64,000 nucleotides of DNA from Pseudomonas taiwanensis. GTDB taxonomy: Bacteria; Pseudomonadota; Gammaproteobacteria; Pseudomonadales; Pseudomonadaceae. A program made the translations under genes and the position numbers. The stretch's first letter is position 1. Each line of letters opens with the position of its first letter. The notes beneath the pieces were generated by a model. It did not search any database. It was given only the letters and a program-made list of their open reading frames with translations, and was not told the origin of the DNA. The stretch is from assembly GCF_013393345.1 (NCBI RefSeq), contig NZ_QJRF01000043.1:1-64000 (forward strand), in the 5' to 3' direction. Below, one piece after another: positions 25,629-36,542 of this stretch.

Positions 25629-27061
25629 CACTGGACTCCTCCAAAGACTTCCACTTGTCTGAAGACGCATGCGGGCGAGGCGTGGCCCACGCGCACTACC
25701 TGGTTGGGCTCGCCTTTGCCGCAGTAGGGCGTGCCATGGACCTCGAAAGTACTGGCATCGCCCACCGCGGCGAGATTGCGCCAGAACTGCGCGGAAATCC
25801 CGCGGTAGTTAGGGTTCTTCACCACGCCGCGGAGTTCGCCATCCTCGATCAGCCGTCCCCATTCGCAGCCGAACTGGAACTTGTTGCGGGCGTCGTCGAT
25901 GGACCAGGAGCGATTGGTGCTCATCAGCACGCCGCGCTCGATGCCGCCGATGAGCTGGGCCAGGCTCTGGTCGCCCGGCTCCAGGTTGAGATTGGCCATG
26001 CGGTCGATGGGCGCGCGATTCCAACTGCTCGCCCGACTGTTCGCCACGCCCGGCAGGCCGCTGCGTTGCTGCGACAGGGCACCGCCGAGCGGGCGCAGCA
26101 GCTTGCCATTCTTGATGAGCATTTCCTTGCGTGCCGGCTGCCCGTCGTCGTCATGGCTGTAGCTGGCCAGCTCTTCCGGGATGCCGGGATCGAAGCTGAT
26201 GTTCAGCAGCGGCGACCCGTACTGATAACGGCCGAAGTCCGACAGTTCGATGAAGCTGGTGCCGGCATAGTTGCGTTCGTCACCGAGGATGCGGTCCAGC
26301 TCCAGCGGGTGGCCGATGGATTCGTGGATCTGCAGCATCATTTGGTCCGGCATCAGCAGGAGGTCGGTGATTCCGCTGGGAGTGTTGGGCGCCATCAGCA
26401 GTTGCAGGGCCTCGTCCGCCACGCGCGCAGCGGCGCCGCCGAAGCCCAGACGCTGCAGCACCTCGGTGCCACCCTGCTGGCCACTGCCGTAGCCGCCGAA
26501 GCTGCGGGTCTGGCTGTCGCTGCCGTCGAAGGCGGTGACGCTGATGCCGGGGTAGGTGAAGCGCAGGTCCTGCCATTGCTCGGCGCCGGCGCTGTTGAGG
26601 TAGAGCTGTTCGTGGCGCTGGCTGTCGAGGTAGAGGTTCCAGTTGACCAGGCGTGGGTCAGCGGGAATCCGTGCCGATTCTTCGGCCAGCAGTTCCAGGC
26701 GCTCGGCGAGGCTGGGGAAGGGCTGTTCCAGTCCCGGGGACCGATAGTCCGCGCCGCTTGGCGGCGCCGCGAGCCGGCTCTGGTCCACCAGGGCGTAGCG
26801 GGCGATCTGCCGGGCCAGCTCCTCGGCCTTGTCCAGGGCCCGTTGCAGCCCGGCGGGGCTGAGGTCGGCGGTGGCCGCATAGGCCTCCACGCCGGCGACG
26901 CGCACGCTGAGCATCGCCCCCATGTCCAGCCCGAGGGACGGGGGTTCGGCGACGCCACGACGCACCATCGCCTGTTCGGAGCGCTGGCGGACGATGCGCA
27001 AGGAATGAACGTCGGCGCGGGTCTTGAGGGCAGCAAAACGCTGCCTGAAACATTCGAACAC
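25628..27061 (-). CDS. TldD-family metalloprotease
   Basis: The start is GTG at 27061 with AGGGAG upstream; the protein has 477 residues. The zinc motif HESIGH lies near residue 265 (MLQIHESIGHPLELDRI), and the C-terminal GTPYCGKGEPNQVVRVGHAS then ACVFRQVEVFGG supplies the third-ligand region. FIELSDFGRYQYGS is also family-typical. It should pair with the TldE-like protein encoded immediately downstream to form a peptide-trimming protease. The pair is divergent from muxA, and no peptide precursor or modification enzyme is adjacent, so the substrate is unknown. Confidence 0.87.
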   Translation of the reverse strand: MFECFRQRFAALKTRADVHSLRIVRQRSEQAMVRRGVAEPPSLGLDMGAMLSVRVAGVEAYAATADLSPAGLQRALDKAEELARQIARYALVDQSRLAAPPSGADYRSPGLEQPFPSLAERLELLAEESARIPADPRLVNWNLYLDSQRHEQLYLNSAGAEQWQDLRFTYPGISVTAFDGSDSQTRSFGGYGSGQQGGTEVLQRLGFGGAAARVADEALQLLMAPNTPSGITDLLLMPDQMMLQIHESIGHPLELDRILGDERNYAGTSFIELSDFGRYQYGSPLLNISFDPGIPEELASYSHDDDGQPARKEMLIKNGKLLRPLGGALSQQRSGLPGVANSRASSWNRAPIDRMANLNLEPGDQSLAQLIGGIERGVLMSTNRSWSIDDARNKFQFGCEWGRLIEDGELRGVVKNPNYRGISAQFWRNLAAVGDASTFEVHGTPYCGKGEPNQVVRVGHASPACVFRQVEVFGGVQ

Positions 27062-27230
27062 GGAACTCTCCCTGGCCCGGTGATATCAGTTGTGACCGCA
27101 AAAGCAGGGCAATTGCAGGTCAATAAGGATAGTTCGCTGCGTCAGGCCTAGGTAAATAGCCGGTAAATCCACTTTGCCTTCTGCTTTCAACTGCTTATCG
27201 TTCACGCTCTCGCATACCTCGACTCGAATC

Positions 27231-28499
27231 ATGTCCCCGATCACTGAGAAATCCCCGAATTCCCGTTCCCTCCGTAACTGGCTCGTCATCGCCGTCGCGC
27301 TGTTGGCGCTGCTGGTCCTGATCTGGTGGCTCTGGCCAGAAGCCGCCTCCAAGCCCGGCCACCAGAACGGCCGAGGGGGAGCAGGGCGCCCCGGTTTCGG
27401 TGCTTTCTCGGGACCGGTGCCGGTACGCGTCGCCACCATCACCCAGGGCGACTTCCCGGTGTACCTCAAGGCCCTTGGCACCGTTACGGCGTTGAACACG
27501 GTGAACGTGCGCGGTCGCGTCGATGGTGAGCTGGTCAAGCTGCAGTTCGAGGAAGGCCAGCAGGTCAAGGCCGGCGACCTGCTCGCGGTGATCGACCCGC
27601 GTCCCTACCAGGTCGCCCTGCAACAGGCTGAAGGGACCCTGGCGCAGAATCGTGCGCAACTGAAGAACGCCGAGATCGACCTGGCCCGCTACAAGGGCCT
27701 GTATGCCGAGGACAGCATCGCCAAGCAGACCCTGGACACCCAGGAAGCGCTGGTGGCGCAGTACCGCGGGACCATCAAGACCGACGAGGCCGCTGTCGCC
27801 TCGGCGAGGCTGAACCTCGGTTTCACCCAGGTGCGCGCGCCCATTTCCGGTCGCCTCGGCCTGCGCCAGGTAGACCTCGGCAACCTGGTCAGCAGCGGTG
27901 ACACCACGCCGCTGGTGGTCATTACCCAGACCAAGCCCATCAGCGTCGCCTTCACCCTGCCCGAAGGTCAGTTGCCGGAAGTGGTCAGTCGTTTCCGCGC
28001 GGGCCAGCCCCTGGTGGTCGAGGCCTGGGACCGTGGCGACAAGGTCAAGCAGGCGGAAGGCGTGCTGCAGAGCCTGGACAACCAGATCGATACCACCACC
28101 GGCACCCTGAAGCTCAAGGCACGTTTTGCCAACGACGACGAGACCCTCTTCCCCAACCAGTTCGTCAATGTCCGCCTGCGCGCCGAGCTGCTGCCGCAAG
28201 CAGTGCTGATCCCCACGGCCGCCGTGCAGTTCGGCAGCCAGGGCACCTTCGCCTACGTGATGGACGGTGAGAAGAAGGTCAAGGTCCGCAAGCTGGAGAC
28301 CGGTCCGGACGATGGCGTGCGCACCGTGGTCAAGAGCGGCCTGAAACCGGGTGAGCGCGTGGTGCTGGAAGGCACCGACCGCCTGCGCGACGGCAGCGAT
28401 GTGGAAGTGGTGCACGACGCCGACGAGGTTCCGGCGCAACCCACCGAACAGCTGCAAGGGGCCAAGCCTCAAGGCCAGGACGCGAAAGGCGGCGTATGA
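27231..28499 (+). CDS. muxA: RND efflux periplasmic adaptor MuxA (MdtA-like)
   Basis: ATG at 27231 gives a 422-residue membrane fusion protein; the frame upstream to 27174 opens with TTG and lacks support. One N-terminal membrane anchor ([20 protein letters not shown]) is followed by the adaptor domains: lipoyl halves ([34 protein letters not shown]), an alpha-hairpin ([20 protein letters not shown]), a beta-barrel and a membrane-proximal domain. It couples the two RND pumps to the outer-membrane channel. muxA ends overlapping muxB by four bases. Confidence 0.93.
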   Translation: MSPITEKSPNSRSLRNWLVIAVALLALLVLIWWLWPEAASKPGHQNGRGGAGRPGFGAFSGPVPVRVATITQGDFPVYLKALGTVTALNTVNVRGRVDGELVKLQFEEGQQVKAGDLLAVIDPRPYQVALQQAEGTLAQNRAQLKNAEIDLARYKGLYAEDSIAKQTLDTQEALVAQYRGTIKTDEAAVASARLNLGFTQVRAPISGRLGLRQVDLGNLVSSGDTTPLVVITQTKPISVAFTLPEGQLPEVVSRFRAGQPLVVEAWDRGDKVKQAEGVLQSLDNQIDTTTGTLKLKARFANDDETLFPNQFVNVRLRAELLPQAVLIPTAAVQFGSQGTFAYVMDGEKKVKVRKLETGPDDGVRTVVKSGLKPGERVVLEGTDRLRDGSDVEVVHDADEVPAQPTEQLQGAKPQGQDAKGGV

Positions 28500-31400
28500 A
28501 CCTCTCTCGCCTGTTCATCCTGCGGCCGGTCGCCACCACCCTGAGCATGCTGGCGATTCTCCTCGCCGGCCTGATCGCGTACCGCCTGCTGCCGGTTTCC
28601 GCGCTGCCCGAGGTGGATTACCCGACCATCCGCGTCCTGGCCCTCTATCCGGGCGCCAGCCCGGATGTGATGACCAGCGCCGTCACTGCGCCATTGGAGC
28701 GCCAGTTCGGGCAAATGCCGGGGCTGACCCAGATGTCGTCCACCAGCTCTGGCGGGGCTTCGGTCATCACCCTGCGCTTCAGCCTGGAAATCAACCTGGA
28801 CGTAGCCGAGCAGGAGGTGCAGGCGGCCATCAACGCGGCCACCAACCTGCTGCCCAACGACCTGCCGGCGCCGCCGGTCTACAACAAGGTCAACCCGGCT
28901 GATACCCCGGTCCTGACCCTGGCCATCAGCTCCAAGACCATGCCGCTGCCCAGGCTGCATACCCTGGTGGACACCCGCATGGCGCAGAAACTGGCGCAGA
29001 TCAGCGGCGTGGGCATGGTCAGCATCGCCGGTGGCCAGCGCCAGGCGGTGCGTATTCGCGTCAATCCCGAGGCCCTGGCGGCCAACGGCCTGAACCTGTC
29101 GGACGTGCGCAGCCTGGTGAGCGCCTCCAACGTCAACCAGCCCAAGGGCAACTTCGACGGTCCGACCCGCGTTTCCATGCTGGATGCCAACGACCAGCTG
29201 AAGTCCGCCGACGAATACGCCAACCTCATCCTCGCCTACAACAACGGCGCCGCCCTGCGCCTGAAGGATGTCGCCAGCATCGTCGACGGCGCCGAGAACG
29301 AGCGCCTCGCAGCCTGGGCCAACCAGAACGAGGCGGTACTGCTGAATATCCAGCGCCAGCCGGGCGCCAACGTGATCGAAGTGGTGGATCGCATCCAGGC
29401 GCTGCTGCCGTCGATCACCGCCAACCTGCCGGCAGGCATCGATGTGGTCGTCCTCACCGACCGCACCCAGACCATCCGCGCGGCCATCACCGACGTGCGG
29501 CATGAACTGTTCCTCGCCATCGCCCTGGTGGTGATGGTGACCTTCCTGTTCCTGCGCCGGATGAGTGCCACCATCATCCCGTCCATCGCGGTGCCGCTGT
29601 CCCTGGTGGGCACCTTCGCGGTGATGTACCTGGCCGGTTTCTCCATCAACAACCTGACGCTGATGGCGCTGACCATCGCCACCGGCTTCGTGGTGGACGA
29701 CGCCATCGTCATGCTGGAGAACATCGCCCGGCACCTGGAAGAGGGCGAAACGCCGCTCAACGCCGCGCTCAAGGGCGCGAAGCAGATCGGCTTCACCCTG
29801 ATCTCCCTGACCTTCTCGCTGATCGCGGTACTCATCCCGCTGCTGTTCATGGCGGACGTGGTGGGCCGGCTGTTCCGCGAGTTCGCCATCACCCTGGCGG
29901 TGGCGATCCTGATCTCGCTGGTGGTCTCCCTGACGCTCACGCCGATGATGTGCGCGCGCCTGCTCAAGCGGGAAAAGAAAGAGGAGGAGGGCGGCTTCTA
30001 CAAGGCCAGCGGCGACTTCATCGACGGCATGATCGAGCGCTATGGCCGTGGTCTGACCTGGGTGCTCCGGCACCAGGGCCTGACCCTGCTGGTGGCCGTC
30101 GGCACGCTGGTGCTGACCGTGGTGCTCTACCTCGCCGTGCCCAAGGGCTTCTTCCCGGTGCAGGACACCGGCGTCATCCAGGGCATCACCGAGGCACCGC
30201 AGTCGGTGTCGTTCCGCTCCATGAGCGAACGCCAGCAGACACTCGCCGCGCTGATCCTCAAGGACCCGGCGGTGGCCAGCCTGACCTCCTATATCGGCGT
30301 CGACGGCGACAACGTCACCCTCAACAGCGGCCGCATGCTGATCAACCTCAAGCCCCACGGCGATCGCGACGTGACCGCCAGCGAGGTGATCCAGCGCCTG
30401 CAGCCCGAACTGGACAAGCAGAGCGACATCCGCCTTTACCTGCAGCCGGTGCAGGACCTGACCATTGAAGACCGGGTCAGCCGCACCCAGTTCCAGTTCA
30501 GCATGGAATCCCCGGACGCCGACCTGCTAAACGAGTGGACCGACAAGCTGGTGGACGCCCTGCGCCAGCAGCCTGAACTGTCAGACGTGGCCAGCGACCT
30601 CCAGGACAAGGGCCTGCAGGTGTACGTGAACATCGACCGCGACATGGCCGGGCGCCTGGGCGTGGAAATCTCCGCCATCACCGACGCGCTCTATGACGCC
30701 TTCGGCCAGCGGCAGATTTCCACCATCTTCACCCAGTCCAGCCAGTACCGCGTGGTGCTGGAGTCCGCCGCCGGCGAAATGATCGGCCCGCAGGCGCTGC
30801 AGCAGATACATGTGGTCACCAGCGGCGGCACCCAGGTCCCGCTCTCCGCCCTGGCCAAGGTGGAAGAGCGCCAGACGCAACTGGCGGTCAACCATATCGG
30901 CCAGTTCCCGGCCGTGACCCTGTCCTTCAACCTGACGCCGGGGGTCGCCCTGGGCGAGGCGGTGGCGGTGATCGAACGGGTGCAGCAGGACATCGGCATG
31001 CCCGAAGGCATCCAGACCCGCTTCCAGGGCGCAGCGGCGGCGTTCCAGGCCTCGCTGTCGAGCACGCTACTGCTGATCCTGGCGGCGGTGGTGACCATGT
31101 ACATCGTGCTGGGCGTGCTCTACGAGAGCTACATCCACCCGGTGACCATCCTCTCCACGCTGCCCTCGGCGGGCGTCGGTGCCTTGTTGGCGTTGCTGCT
31201 GACGGGCAACGACCTGGGGCTGATCGCCATCATCGGCATCATCCTGCTGATCGGCATCGTGAAGAAGAACGCCATCATGATGATCGACTTCGCCCTGGAC
31301 GCGGAGCGGCATCAGGGCATGACGCCCGAGGATGCGATCTACCAGGCGGCGCTGCTGCGCTTCCGGCCGATCCTGATGACGACGCTGGCGGCCCTGTTCG

Positions 31401-31588
31401 GCGCCATCCCGCTGATGCTCGCCACCGGCTCCGGCGCCGAATTGCGCCAGCCCCTGGGCCTGGTGATGGTCGGCGGCCTGCTGCTGTCCCAGGTGCTGAC
31501 CCTGTTCACCACCCCGGTGATCTACCTGGCCTTTGATCGCCTGGCCCGCCGCTTCACCGGCCGCAGCGCGGCAGGGGTGGCGGTATGA
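28496..31588 (+). CDS. muxB: RND efflux pump subunit MuxB (MdtB-like)
   Basis: The 1030-residue HAE1-type RND transporter begins [20 protein letters not shown]. Twelve membrane helices and two large periplasmic loops are evident. The proton-relay region has [18 protein letters not shown] with the two adjacent Asp, and the second half carries [15 protein letters not shown]. It forms a heterotrimeric pump with MuxC, as MdtB does with MdtC; in P. aeruginosa this system handles novobiocin, aztreonam and macrolides. The start overlaps the muxA stop (ATGA). Confidence 0.95.
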   Translation: MNLSRLFILRPVATTLSMLAILLAGLIAYRLLPVSALPEVDYPTIRVLALYPGASPDVMTSAVTAPLERQFGQMPGLTQMSSTSSGGASVITLRFSLEINLDVAEQEVQAAINAATNLLPNDLPAPPVYNKVNPADTPVLTLAISSKTMPLPRLHTLVDTRMAQKLAQISGVGMVSIAGGQRQAVRIRVNPEALAANGLNLSDVRSLVSASNVNQPKGNFDGPTRVSMLDANDQLKSADEYANLILAYNNGAALRLKDVASIVDGAENERLAAWANQNEAVLLNIQRQPGANVIEVVDRIQALLPSITANLPAGIDVVVLTDRTQTIRAAITDVRHELFLAIALVVMVTFLFLRRMSATIIPSIAVPLSLVGTFAVMYLAGFSINNLTLMALTIATGFVVDDAIVMLENIARHLEEGETPLNAALKGAKQIGFTLISLTFSLIAVLIPLLFMADVVGRLFREFAITLAVAILISLVVSLTLTPMMCARLLKREKKEEEGGFYKASGDFIDGMIERYGRGLTWVLRHQGLTLLVAVGTLVLTVVLYLAVPKGFFPVQDTGVIQGITEAPQSVSFRSMSERQQTLAALILKDPAVASLTSYIGVDGDNVTLNSGRMLINLKPHGDRDVTASEVIQRLQPELDKQSDIRLYLQPVQDLTIEDRVSRTQFQFSMESPDADLLNEWTDKLVDALRQQPELSDVASDLQDKGLQVYVNIDRDMAGRLGVEISAITDALYDAFGQRQISTIFTQSSQYRVVLESAAGEMIGPQALQQIHVVTSGGTQVPLSALAKVEERQTQLAVNHIGQFPAVTLSFNLTPGVALGEAVAVIERVQQDIGMPEGIQTRFQGAAAAFQASLSSTLLLILAAVVTMYIVLGVLYESYIHPVTILSTLPSAGVGALLALLLTGNDLGLIAIIGIILLIGIVKKNAIMMIDFALDAERHQGMTPEDAIYQAALLRFRPILMTTLAALFGAIPLMLATGSGAELRQPLGLVMVGGLLLSQVLTLFTTPVIYLAFDRLARRFTGRSAAGVAV

Positions 31589-31598
31589 GCGGCCTTTA

Positions 31599-31720
31599 CT
31601 CCCTCTCCCTCTGGGGCGAATCAGGCACGCTTTTGGAAGCACCGCTTCCTGTGCCTGTGAGCGCCAGGACGCGCAGCGTTCTGGCCGGGGCGCAGGGCGG
31701 GGCCGGGGTGAGGGTAGTCA
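31599..31720. repeat. Family D repeat inserted in the muxB-muxC gap
   Basis: CTCCCTCTCCCTCTGGGGCG at the left and GGGGCCGGGGTGAGGG at the right match the ends of the family D element. Here they enclose about 85 bases of unrelated middle sequence. It fills the only non-overlapping junction of the mux operon. Confidence 0.65.
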
Positions 31721-31742
31721 TGTCCTGCGCGGAGTTTGGTCG

Positions 31743-34700
31743 ATGAACCTCTCCGCCCCCTTCATCCATCGCCCGGTCGCCACCATGCTGCTGAGCCTGG
31801 CGATCCTGCTGCTGGGCAGCGTCAGTTTCGGCCTGCTGCCGGTCTCGCCGCTGCCGCAGATGGACTTCCCGGTGATCACCGTGCAGGCCAGCCTGCCCGG
31901 CGCCAGTCCGGAGATCATGGCGTCCAGCGTCACCACGCCGCTGGAGCGTTCTCTGGGTACCATCGCCGGCATCAACCAGATGACCAGCCGCACCAGCCAG
32001 GGCTCGACGCGGATCATCGTGCAGTTCGACCTGGACCGAGACATCAATGGTGCTGCCCGCGACGTGCAGGCGGCCATCAATGCCTCGCGCAACCTGCTGC
32101 CCAGTGGCATGCGCAGCATGCCCACCTACAAGAAGGTCAACCCGTCCCAGGCGCCGATCATGGTGCTGTCGCTGACCTCCGACGTGAAGGAGAAGGGTGA
32201 GCTCTACGACATGGCCTCCACCATCCTGGCCCAGAGCCTGTCCCAGGTTAAGGGCGTGGGCGAGGTGCAGATCGGCGGCAGCTCGCTGCCGGCTGTGAGG
32301 GTGGAACTGGAGCCGCAACTGCTGACTCAGTACGGCATCGCCCTGGACGATGTACGCAGCACCATTGCTGCCGCCAACCAGCGCAGGCCCAAGGGCTCCG
32401 TGGAAGACGCCGGCCGCCACTGGCAGGTGGGCGCCAACGACCAGTTGGAGAAGGCCGCTGACTACGCGCCGCTGATTCTCCGCTACCAGGACGGCGCCGC
32501 GCTGCGCCTGGGGGATGTGGCCAAGGTCCGCGACGCGGTGGAAGATCGTTACAACAGCGGCTTCTTCAACGACGACTCGGCGGTGCTGCTGGTGATCAAC
32601 CGCCAGGCCGGTGCCAACATCATCGAGACCATCGAAAGCATCAAGCAGCAACTGCCCGCGTTGCAGGCGGTGCTGCCGGCCAGCGTCAAGCTGGACCTGG
32701 CCATGGACCGCTCGCCGGTGATCCGCGCCACCCTGCACGAAGCCGAACGCACCCTGCTGATCGCCGTGGCCCTGGTGATACTGGTGGTCTACCTGTTCCT
32801 CGGTAACCTGCGCGCCTCGCTGATCCCGGCGCTGGCAGTACCGGTGTCGCTGGTGGGCACCTTCGCCGTGATGTACCTGATGGGCTTCTCGCTCAACGTG
32901 CTGTCGCTGATGGCGCTGATCCTCGCCGCCGGCCTGGTGGTGGACGATGCCATCGTGGTGCTGGAGAACATCTCACGGCACATCAACGACGGCATGGCGC
33001 CGTTCAAGGCAGCGTTGCAGGGCACCCGCGAAGTCGGCTTCACCCTGCTGTCGATGAACCTCTCGCTGGTGGCGGTGTTCGTTTCCATCCTGTTCATGGG
33101 CGGCATCATCGACCGCTTGTTCCGCGAGTTCTCCCTGACGCTGGCGGTGGCCATCCTCGTGTCATTGCTGGTGTCCCTGACCCTGACGCCGATGCTCTGT
33201 GCGCGCTGGCTGAAACCCCACGTGCCGGACAAGGACAGCCGCCTGCAACGCTGGAGCGAATCGCTGCATACGCGCATGGTCGGTGTCTATGACCGGACCT
33301 TGGGCGTAGCCCTGCGCCATCCGCGCCTGACCCTGGTCAGTCTGCTGCTGACCATCGGCTGCAACATTGCCCTCTACGTGCTGGTGCCCAAGACCTTCCT
33401 GCCGCAGCAGGACACAGGCCAGTTGATCGGCTTCATCCGTGGCGACGATGGCCTGTCCTTCACCGTGATGCAGCCGAAGATGGAAATCTTCCGCCGTGCC
33501 GTCCTCAAGGACCCGGCCGTGGAAAGTGTGGCCGGCTTCATCGGCGGCAGTGGCGGCATCAACAACGCCTTCATGATCGTCCGCCTGAAGCCCATTGCCG
33601 AGCGCAAGGTGTCGGCGCAGAAGGTCATCGAACGCCTGCGCGCCGCCCTGCCCAAGGTGCCCGGCGGCCGGCTGATGCTGATGGCCGACCAGGACCTGCA
33701 GTTCGGCGGCGGTCGCGAGCAGCGCAGTTCGCAGTACGAGTACGTGCTGCAGACCGGCGAGCTGTCCGAGCTGCGCACCTGGCTGCCGAAGGTCACCGCG
33801 GCCCTCAAGGGGTTGCCGGAACTCACCGCCATCGATGCCAACGAAGGGGAGGGTGCCCAGCAGGTCACTCTGCAAGTGGACCGCGACACCGCCAAACGCC
33901 TGGGCATCGACATGTCCATGGTCACCACTGCGCTGAACAACGCCTACAGCCAGCGGCAGATCTCCACCATCTACGACACCCTGAACCAGTACCAGGTGGT
34001 GATGGAGGTCAACCCGAAGTACGCCCAGGACCCGGAAACCCTCAAGCAGGTTCAACTGGTCACCGCTGATGGCCAACGTGTGCCGCTGTCCAGCTTCGCC
34101 CGCTACGAGCGCAGCCTGGAAGAGGACCGCGTCAACCACGAGGGCCAGTTCGCCTCGGAGAGTATTGCCTTCGACCTGGCGCCCGGCGTCAGCCTAGACA
34201 AGGCCACCGTGGCCATCGAGAAGGCGGTGGCCGCCATCGGCCTGCCCAGCTCGGTGATCGCGCGCATGGGCGGCAGCGCCGATGCCTTCCAGAGCACGCA
34301 GCAGAACCAGCCGTGGATGATCCTCGCCGCCCTGGTGCTGGTGTACCTGGTGCTCGGCATCCTCTACGAGAGCTATGTCCACCCGCTGACCATCCTCTCG
34401 ACGCTGCCGTCGGCGGGTGTCGGTGCGCTGCTGGCGATCCTGCTCACCGGCGGGGAATTCAGCCTGATCTCGCTGTTGGGGCTGTTCCTGCTGATCGGCG
34501 TGGTGAAGAAGAACGCCATCATGATGATCGACCTCGCCCTGCAGCTCGAACGCCAGGAAGGCATGGGCCCGGAAGATTCCATCCGCCAGGCCTGCCTGCT
34601 GCGCCTGCGGCCGATCCTGATGACCACCATTGCCGCGATCCTCGGCGCCGTGCCGCTGCTCATCGGCGGCACGGAAGGCGCGGAAATGCGCCAGCCGCTG

Positions 34701-34850
34701 GGTGTGGCCATCATTGGCGGCCTGGTGCTGAGCCAGTTGCTGACCCTCTACACGACCCCCGTGGTCTACCTCTACCTCGACCGTCTGCGCCATCGCTTCA
34801 ATCGCTGGCGTGGCGTGCGCACTGACGCCGCTCTGGAAACACCGCTATGA
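31743..34850 (+). CDS. muxC: RND efflux pump subunit MuxC (MdtC-like)
   Basis: ATG at 31743 opens MNLSAPFIHRPVATMLLSLA, parallel to the MuxB start, and gives 1035 residues. The reading frame is open further upstream, but that part translates the repeat and a muxB overlap and is rejected. Key motifs are LILAAGLVVDDAIVVLENI and [15 protein letters not shown]. It is the second RND subunit of the MuxBC heterotrimer. Unlike the other junctions, it is separated from muxB by 154 bases. The end overlaps opmB by four bases. Confidence 0.95.
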   Translation: MNLSAPFIHRPVATMLLSLAILLLGSVSFGLLPVSPLPQMDFPVITVQASLPGASPEIMASSVTTPLERSLGTIAGINQMTSRTSQGSTRIIVQFDLDRDINGAARDVQAAINASRNLLPSGMRSMPTYKKVNPSQAPIMVLSLTSDVKEKGELYDMASTILAQSLSQVKGVGEVQIGGSSLPAVRVELEPQLLTQYGIALDDVRSTIAAANQRRPKGSVEDAGRHWQVGANDQLEKAADYAPLILRYQDGAALRLGDVAKVRDAVEDRYNSGFFNDDSAVLLVINRQAGANIIETIESIKQQLPALQAVLPASVKLDLAMDRSPVIRATLHEAERTLLIAVALVILVVYLFLGNLRASLIPALAVPVSLVGTFAVMYLMGFSLNVLSLMALILAAGLVVDDAIVVLENISRHINDGMAPFKAALQGTREVGFTLLSMNLSLVAVFVSILFMGGIIDRLFREFSLTLAVAILVSLLVSLTLTPMLCARWLKPHVPDKDSRLQRWSESLHTRMVGVYDRTLGVALRHPRLTLVSLLLTIGCNIALYVLVPKTFLPQQDTGQLIGFIRGDDGLSFTVMQPKMEIFRRAVLKDPAVESVAGFIGGSGGINNAFMIVRLKPIAERKVSAQKVIERLRAALPKVPGGRLMLMADQDLQFGGGREQRSSQYEYVLQTGELSELRTWLPKVTAALKGLPELTAIDANEGEGAQQVTLQVDRDTAKRLGIDMSMVTTALNNAYSQRQISTIYDTLNQYQVVMEVNPKYAQDPETLKQVQLVTADGQRVPLSSFARYERSLEEDRVNHEGQFASESIAFDLAPGVSLDKATVAIEKAVAAIGLPSSVIARMGGSADAFQSTQQNQPWMILAALVLVYLVLGILYESYVHPLTILSTLPSAGVGALLAILLTGGEFSLISLLGLFLLIGVVKKNAIMMIDLALQLERQEGMGPEDSIRQACLLRLRPILMTTIAAILGAVPLLIGGTEGAEMRQPLGVAIIGGLVLSQLLTLYTTPVVYLYLDRLRHRFNRWRGVRTDAALETPL

Positions 34851-36346
34851 ACACCGCCGCTCATTCCCTGAAACCCCTGCGCCGCGCGATGGTCCTGGCG
34901 CTTGCCGGCCTGTTGCTCGGTGGCTGCGCCATTGGCCCGGACTACAAGCGTCCGGAACAGAGCGTGCCCGTGCAGTTCAAGCATGCCGAAGGCTGGTCCC
35001 TGGCCAGCCCGGCTGACCTGGAACACCGTGGTCGCTGGTGGGAGCTTTACGACGACGCCACCCTCAATGACCTGCAGCAGCGCCTGGAAACCTCCAACCA
35101 GACCCTGGCCCAATCCATCGCCCAATACCGCCAGGCGCAGGCGCTGGCCCGTGGCGCCCGCGCGTCGTTCTTCCCCTCGGTGACGGCCAACGCCGGCAAG
35201 ACCCGTTCGGGGCAGGGCGGTGGTGACAGCACCGTGCGTCTGGCCGACGGCTCCACCGTGACCAGCTCTGGCGGCGGCGGCGTGTCCAAGAGCTACGACG
35301 CGAGCCTGGGGGTGAATTGGGAGATCGACCTCTGGGGCAAGCTGCGCCGCCAGCTGGAGTCCGACACCGCCAGCATGCAGGCCAGCGCCGCCGACCTCGC
35401 CGCCGCGCGCCTCAGCCTGCAATCGGAGCTGGCGCAGAACTACCTGCAACTGCGCGTGCTGGATGCGCAGAAGCGCCTGCTGGAAGCCACCATCGCCGGC
35501 TACCAGCGCGCCCTGACGCTGACCCAGAACCAGTACAGGGCCGGCATCGTCACCCGTGCCGACGTGGCCCAGGCCACTACCCAGCTGAAGAGCACCGAGG
35601 CCCAGGCCATCGACCTCAAGTACCAGCGCGCGCAACTGGAAAACGCCATCGCCGTGCTGATCGGCGTGCCGCCGGCGGAATTCAGCCTGGCCGAGGTGGA
35701 CAGCGTGCCGGCCCTGCCGAACGTACCCACGCTGCTGCCGTCGCAATTACTGGAGCGTCGCCCTGACGTCGCCTCCGCCGAGCGCAACATGATGGCCGCC
35801 AACGCCCAGATCGGCGTCGCCAAGTCAGCCTACTTCCCCAGTCTCAGCCTGACCGCCGCGGGTGGTTATCGCAGCGGCAGCCTGCACGACTGGATCACCA
35901 CGCCGAACCGCTTCTGGTCCATTGGCCCGGAATTCGCCATGACCCTGTTCGACGGCGGGCTGATCCGCTCCCAGGTGGCCCAGGCCGAAGCCAGCTACGA
36001 CCAGACCGTCGCGACCTACCGCCAGACCGTGCTGGACAGCTTCCGCGAAGCCGAGGACTACATGGTCCAGCTCGACGTCCTGGAAGAGGAGAGCGGCGTG
36101 CAACAGGAAGCCCTCGACGCCGCCCGCGACGCGTTGCGCCTGATCACCAACCAGTACCGGGCCGGCACCGTGGACTACAACAGCGTGGTCACCAACCAGG
36201 CCACTGCGCTGAGCAACGAACGCACCGTCCTGACCCTGATGGGCACCCGCCTGACCACCAGCGTCCAGCTTATCGCCGCGCTGGGTGGTGGGTGGGACCA
36301 GGGGCAGCTGGAGCAGGTGGATTCGGACTCAGAAGAGACTCCGTAA
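34847..36346 (+). CDS. opmB: Outer-membrane efflux lipoprotein OpmB
   Basis: The 499-residue TolC-family protein is a lipoprotein: signal peptide with lipobox LLGGC, lipidated Cys27. Two OEP repeats of long helices follow (QRLETSNQTLAQSIAQYRQA and the matching second half QNQYRAGIVTRADVAQATT, then NQYRAGTVDYNSVVTNQAT). LLPSQLLERRPDVASAERNM is the signature of the NodT/OprM branch. It provides the exit duct for MuxABC. Start ATG overlaps the muxC stop. Confidence 0.95.
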   Translation: MNTAAHSLKPLRRAMVLALAGLLLGGCAIGPDYKRPEQSVPVQFKHAEGWSLASPADLEHRGRWWELYDDATLNDLQQRLETSNQTLAQSIAQYRQAQALARGARASFFPSVTANAGKTRSGQGGGDSTVRLADGSTVTSSGGGGVSKSYDASLGVNWEIDLWGKLRRQLESDTASMQASAADLAAARLSLQSELAQNYLQLRVLDAQKRLLEATIAGYQRALTLTQNQYRAGIVTRADVAQATTQLKSTEAQAIDLKYQRAQLENAIAVLIGVPPAEFSLAEVDSVPALPNVPTLLPSQLLERRPDVASAERNMMAANAQIGVAKSAYFPSLSLTAAGGYRSGSLHDWITTPNRFWSIGPEFAMTLFDGGLIRSQVAQAEASYDQTVATYRQTVLDSFREAEDYMVQLDVLEEESGVQQEALDAARDALRLITNQYRAGTVDYNSVVTNQATALSNERTVLTLMGTRLTTSVQLIAALGGGWDQGQLEQVDSDSEETP

Positions 36347-36352
36347 TCGCTT

Positions 36353-36454
36353 TTCTGTGGGGGCGAATTCATTCGCGAAGGGCAGCGCAGCTGACCCAAT
36401 GGCACTTTCAAGGCGAGCCTGCGGCCCGCTTAGCGAATGAATTCGCCCCCACAA
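36353..36454. repeat. Family B repeats, inverted pair
   Basis: TGTGGGGGCGAATTCATTCG and its reverse CGAATGAATTCGCCCCCACA bracket a GC-rich spacer containing GGGCAGCGCAGCTGACCC-type dyads. They lie directly after opmB and may end the mux transcript. Confidence 0.8.
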
Positions 36455-36487
36455 GAACCATCGCCTCTGCCAAACCCGGTACGTATT

Positions 36488-36525
36488 CGTAGGATGGCGT
36501 AGAGCGAAGCGAAACCCATCGATAG
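36488..36525. repeat. Dispersed repeat family E
   Basis: CGTAGGATGGCGTAGAGCGA is followed by AGCGAAACCCATCGAT. It is the reverse-oriented relative of 24259-24294. Confidence 0.65.
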
Positions 36526-36542
36526 CCGGCCAGCTGCCGTAT

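Noticed and set aside
31533-31742. N-terminal extension of MuxC
   Set aside because: It would overlap muxB by 56 bases and translate a dispersed repeat. The ATG at 31743 gives the normal RND start and length.
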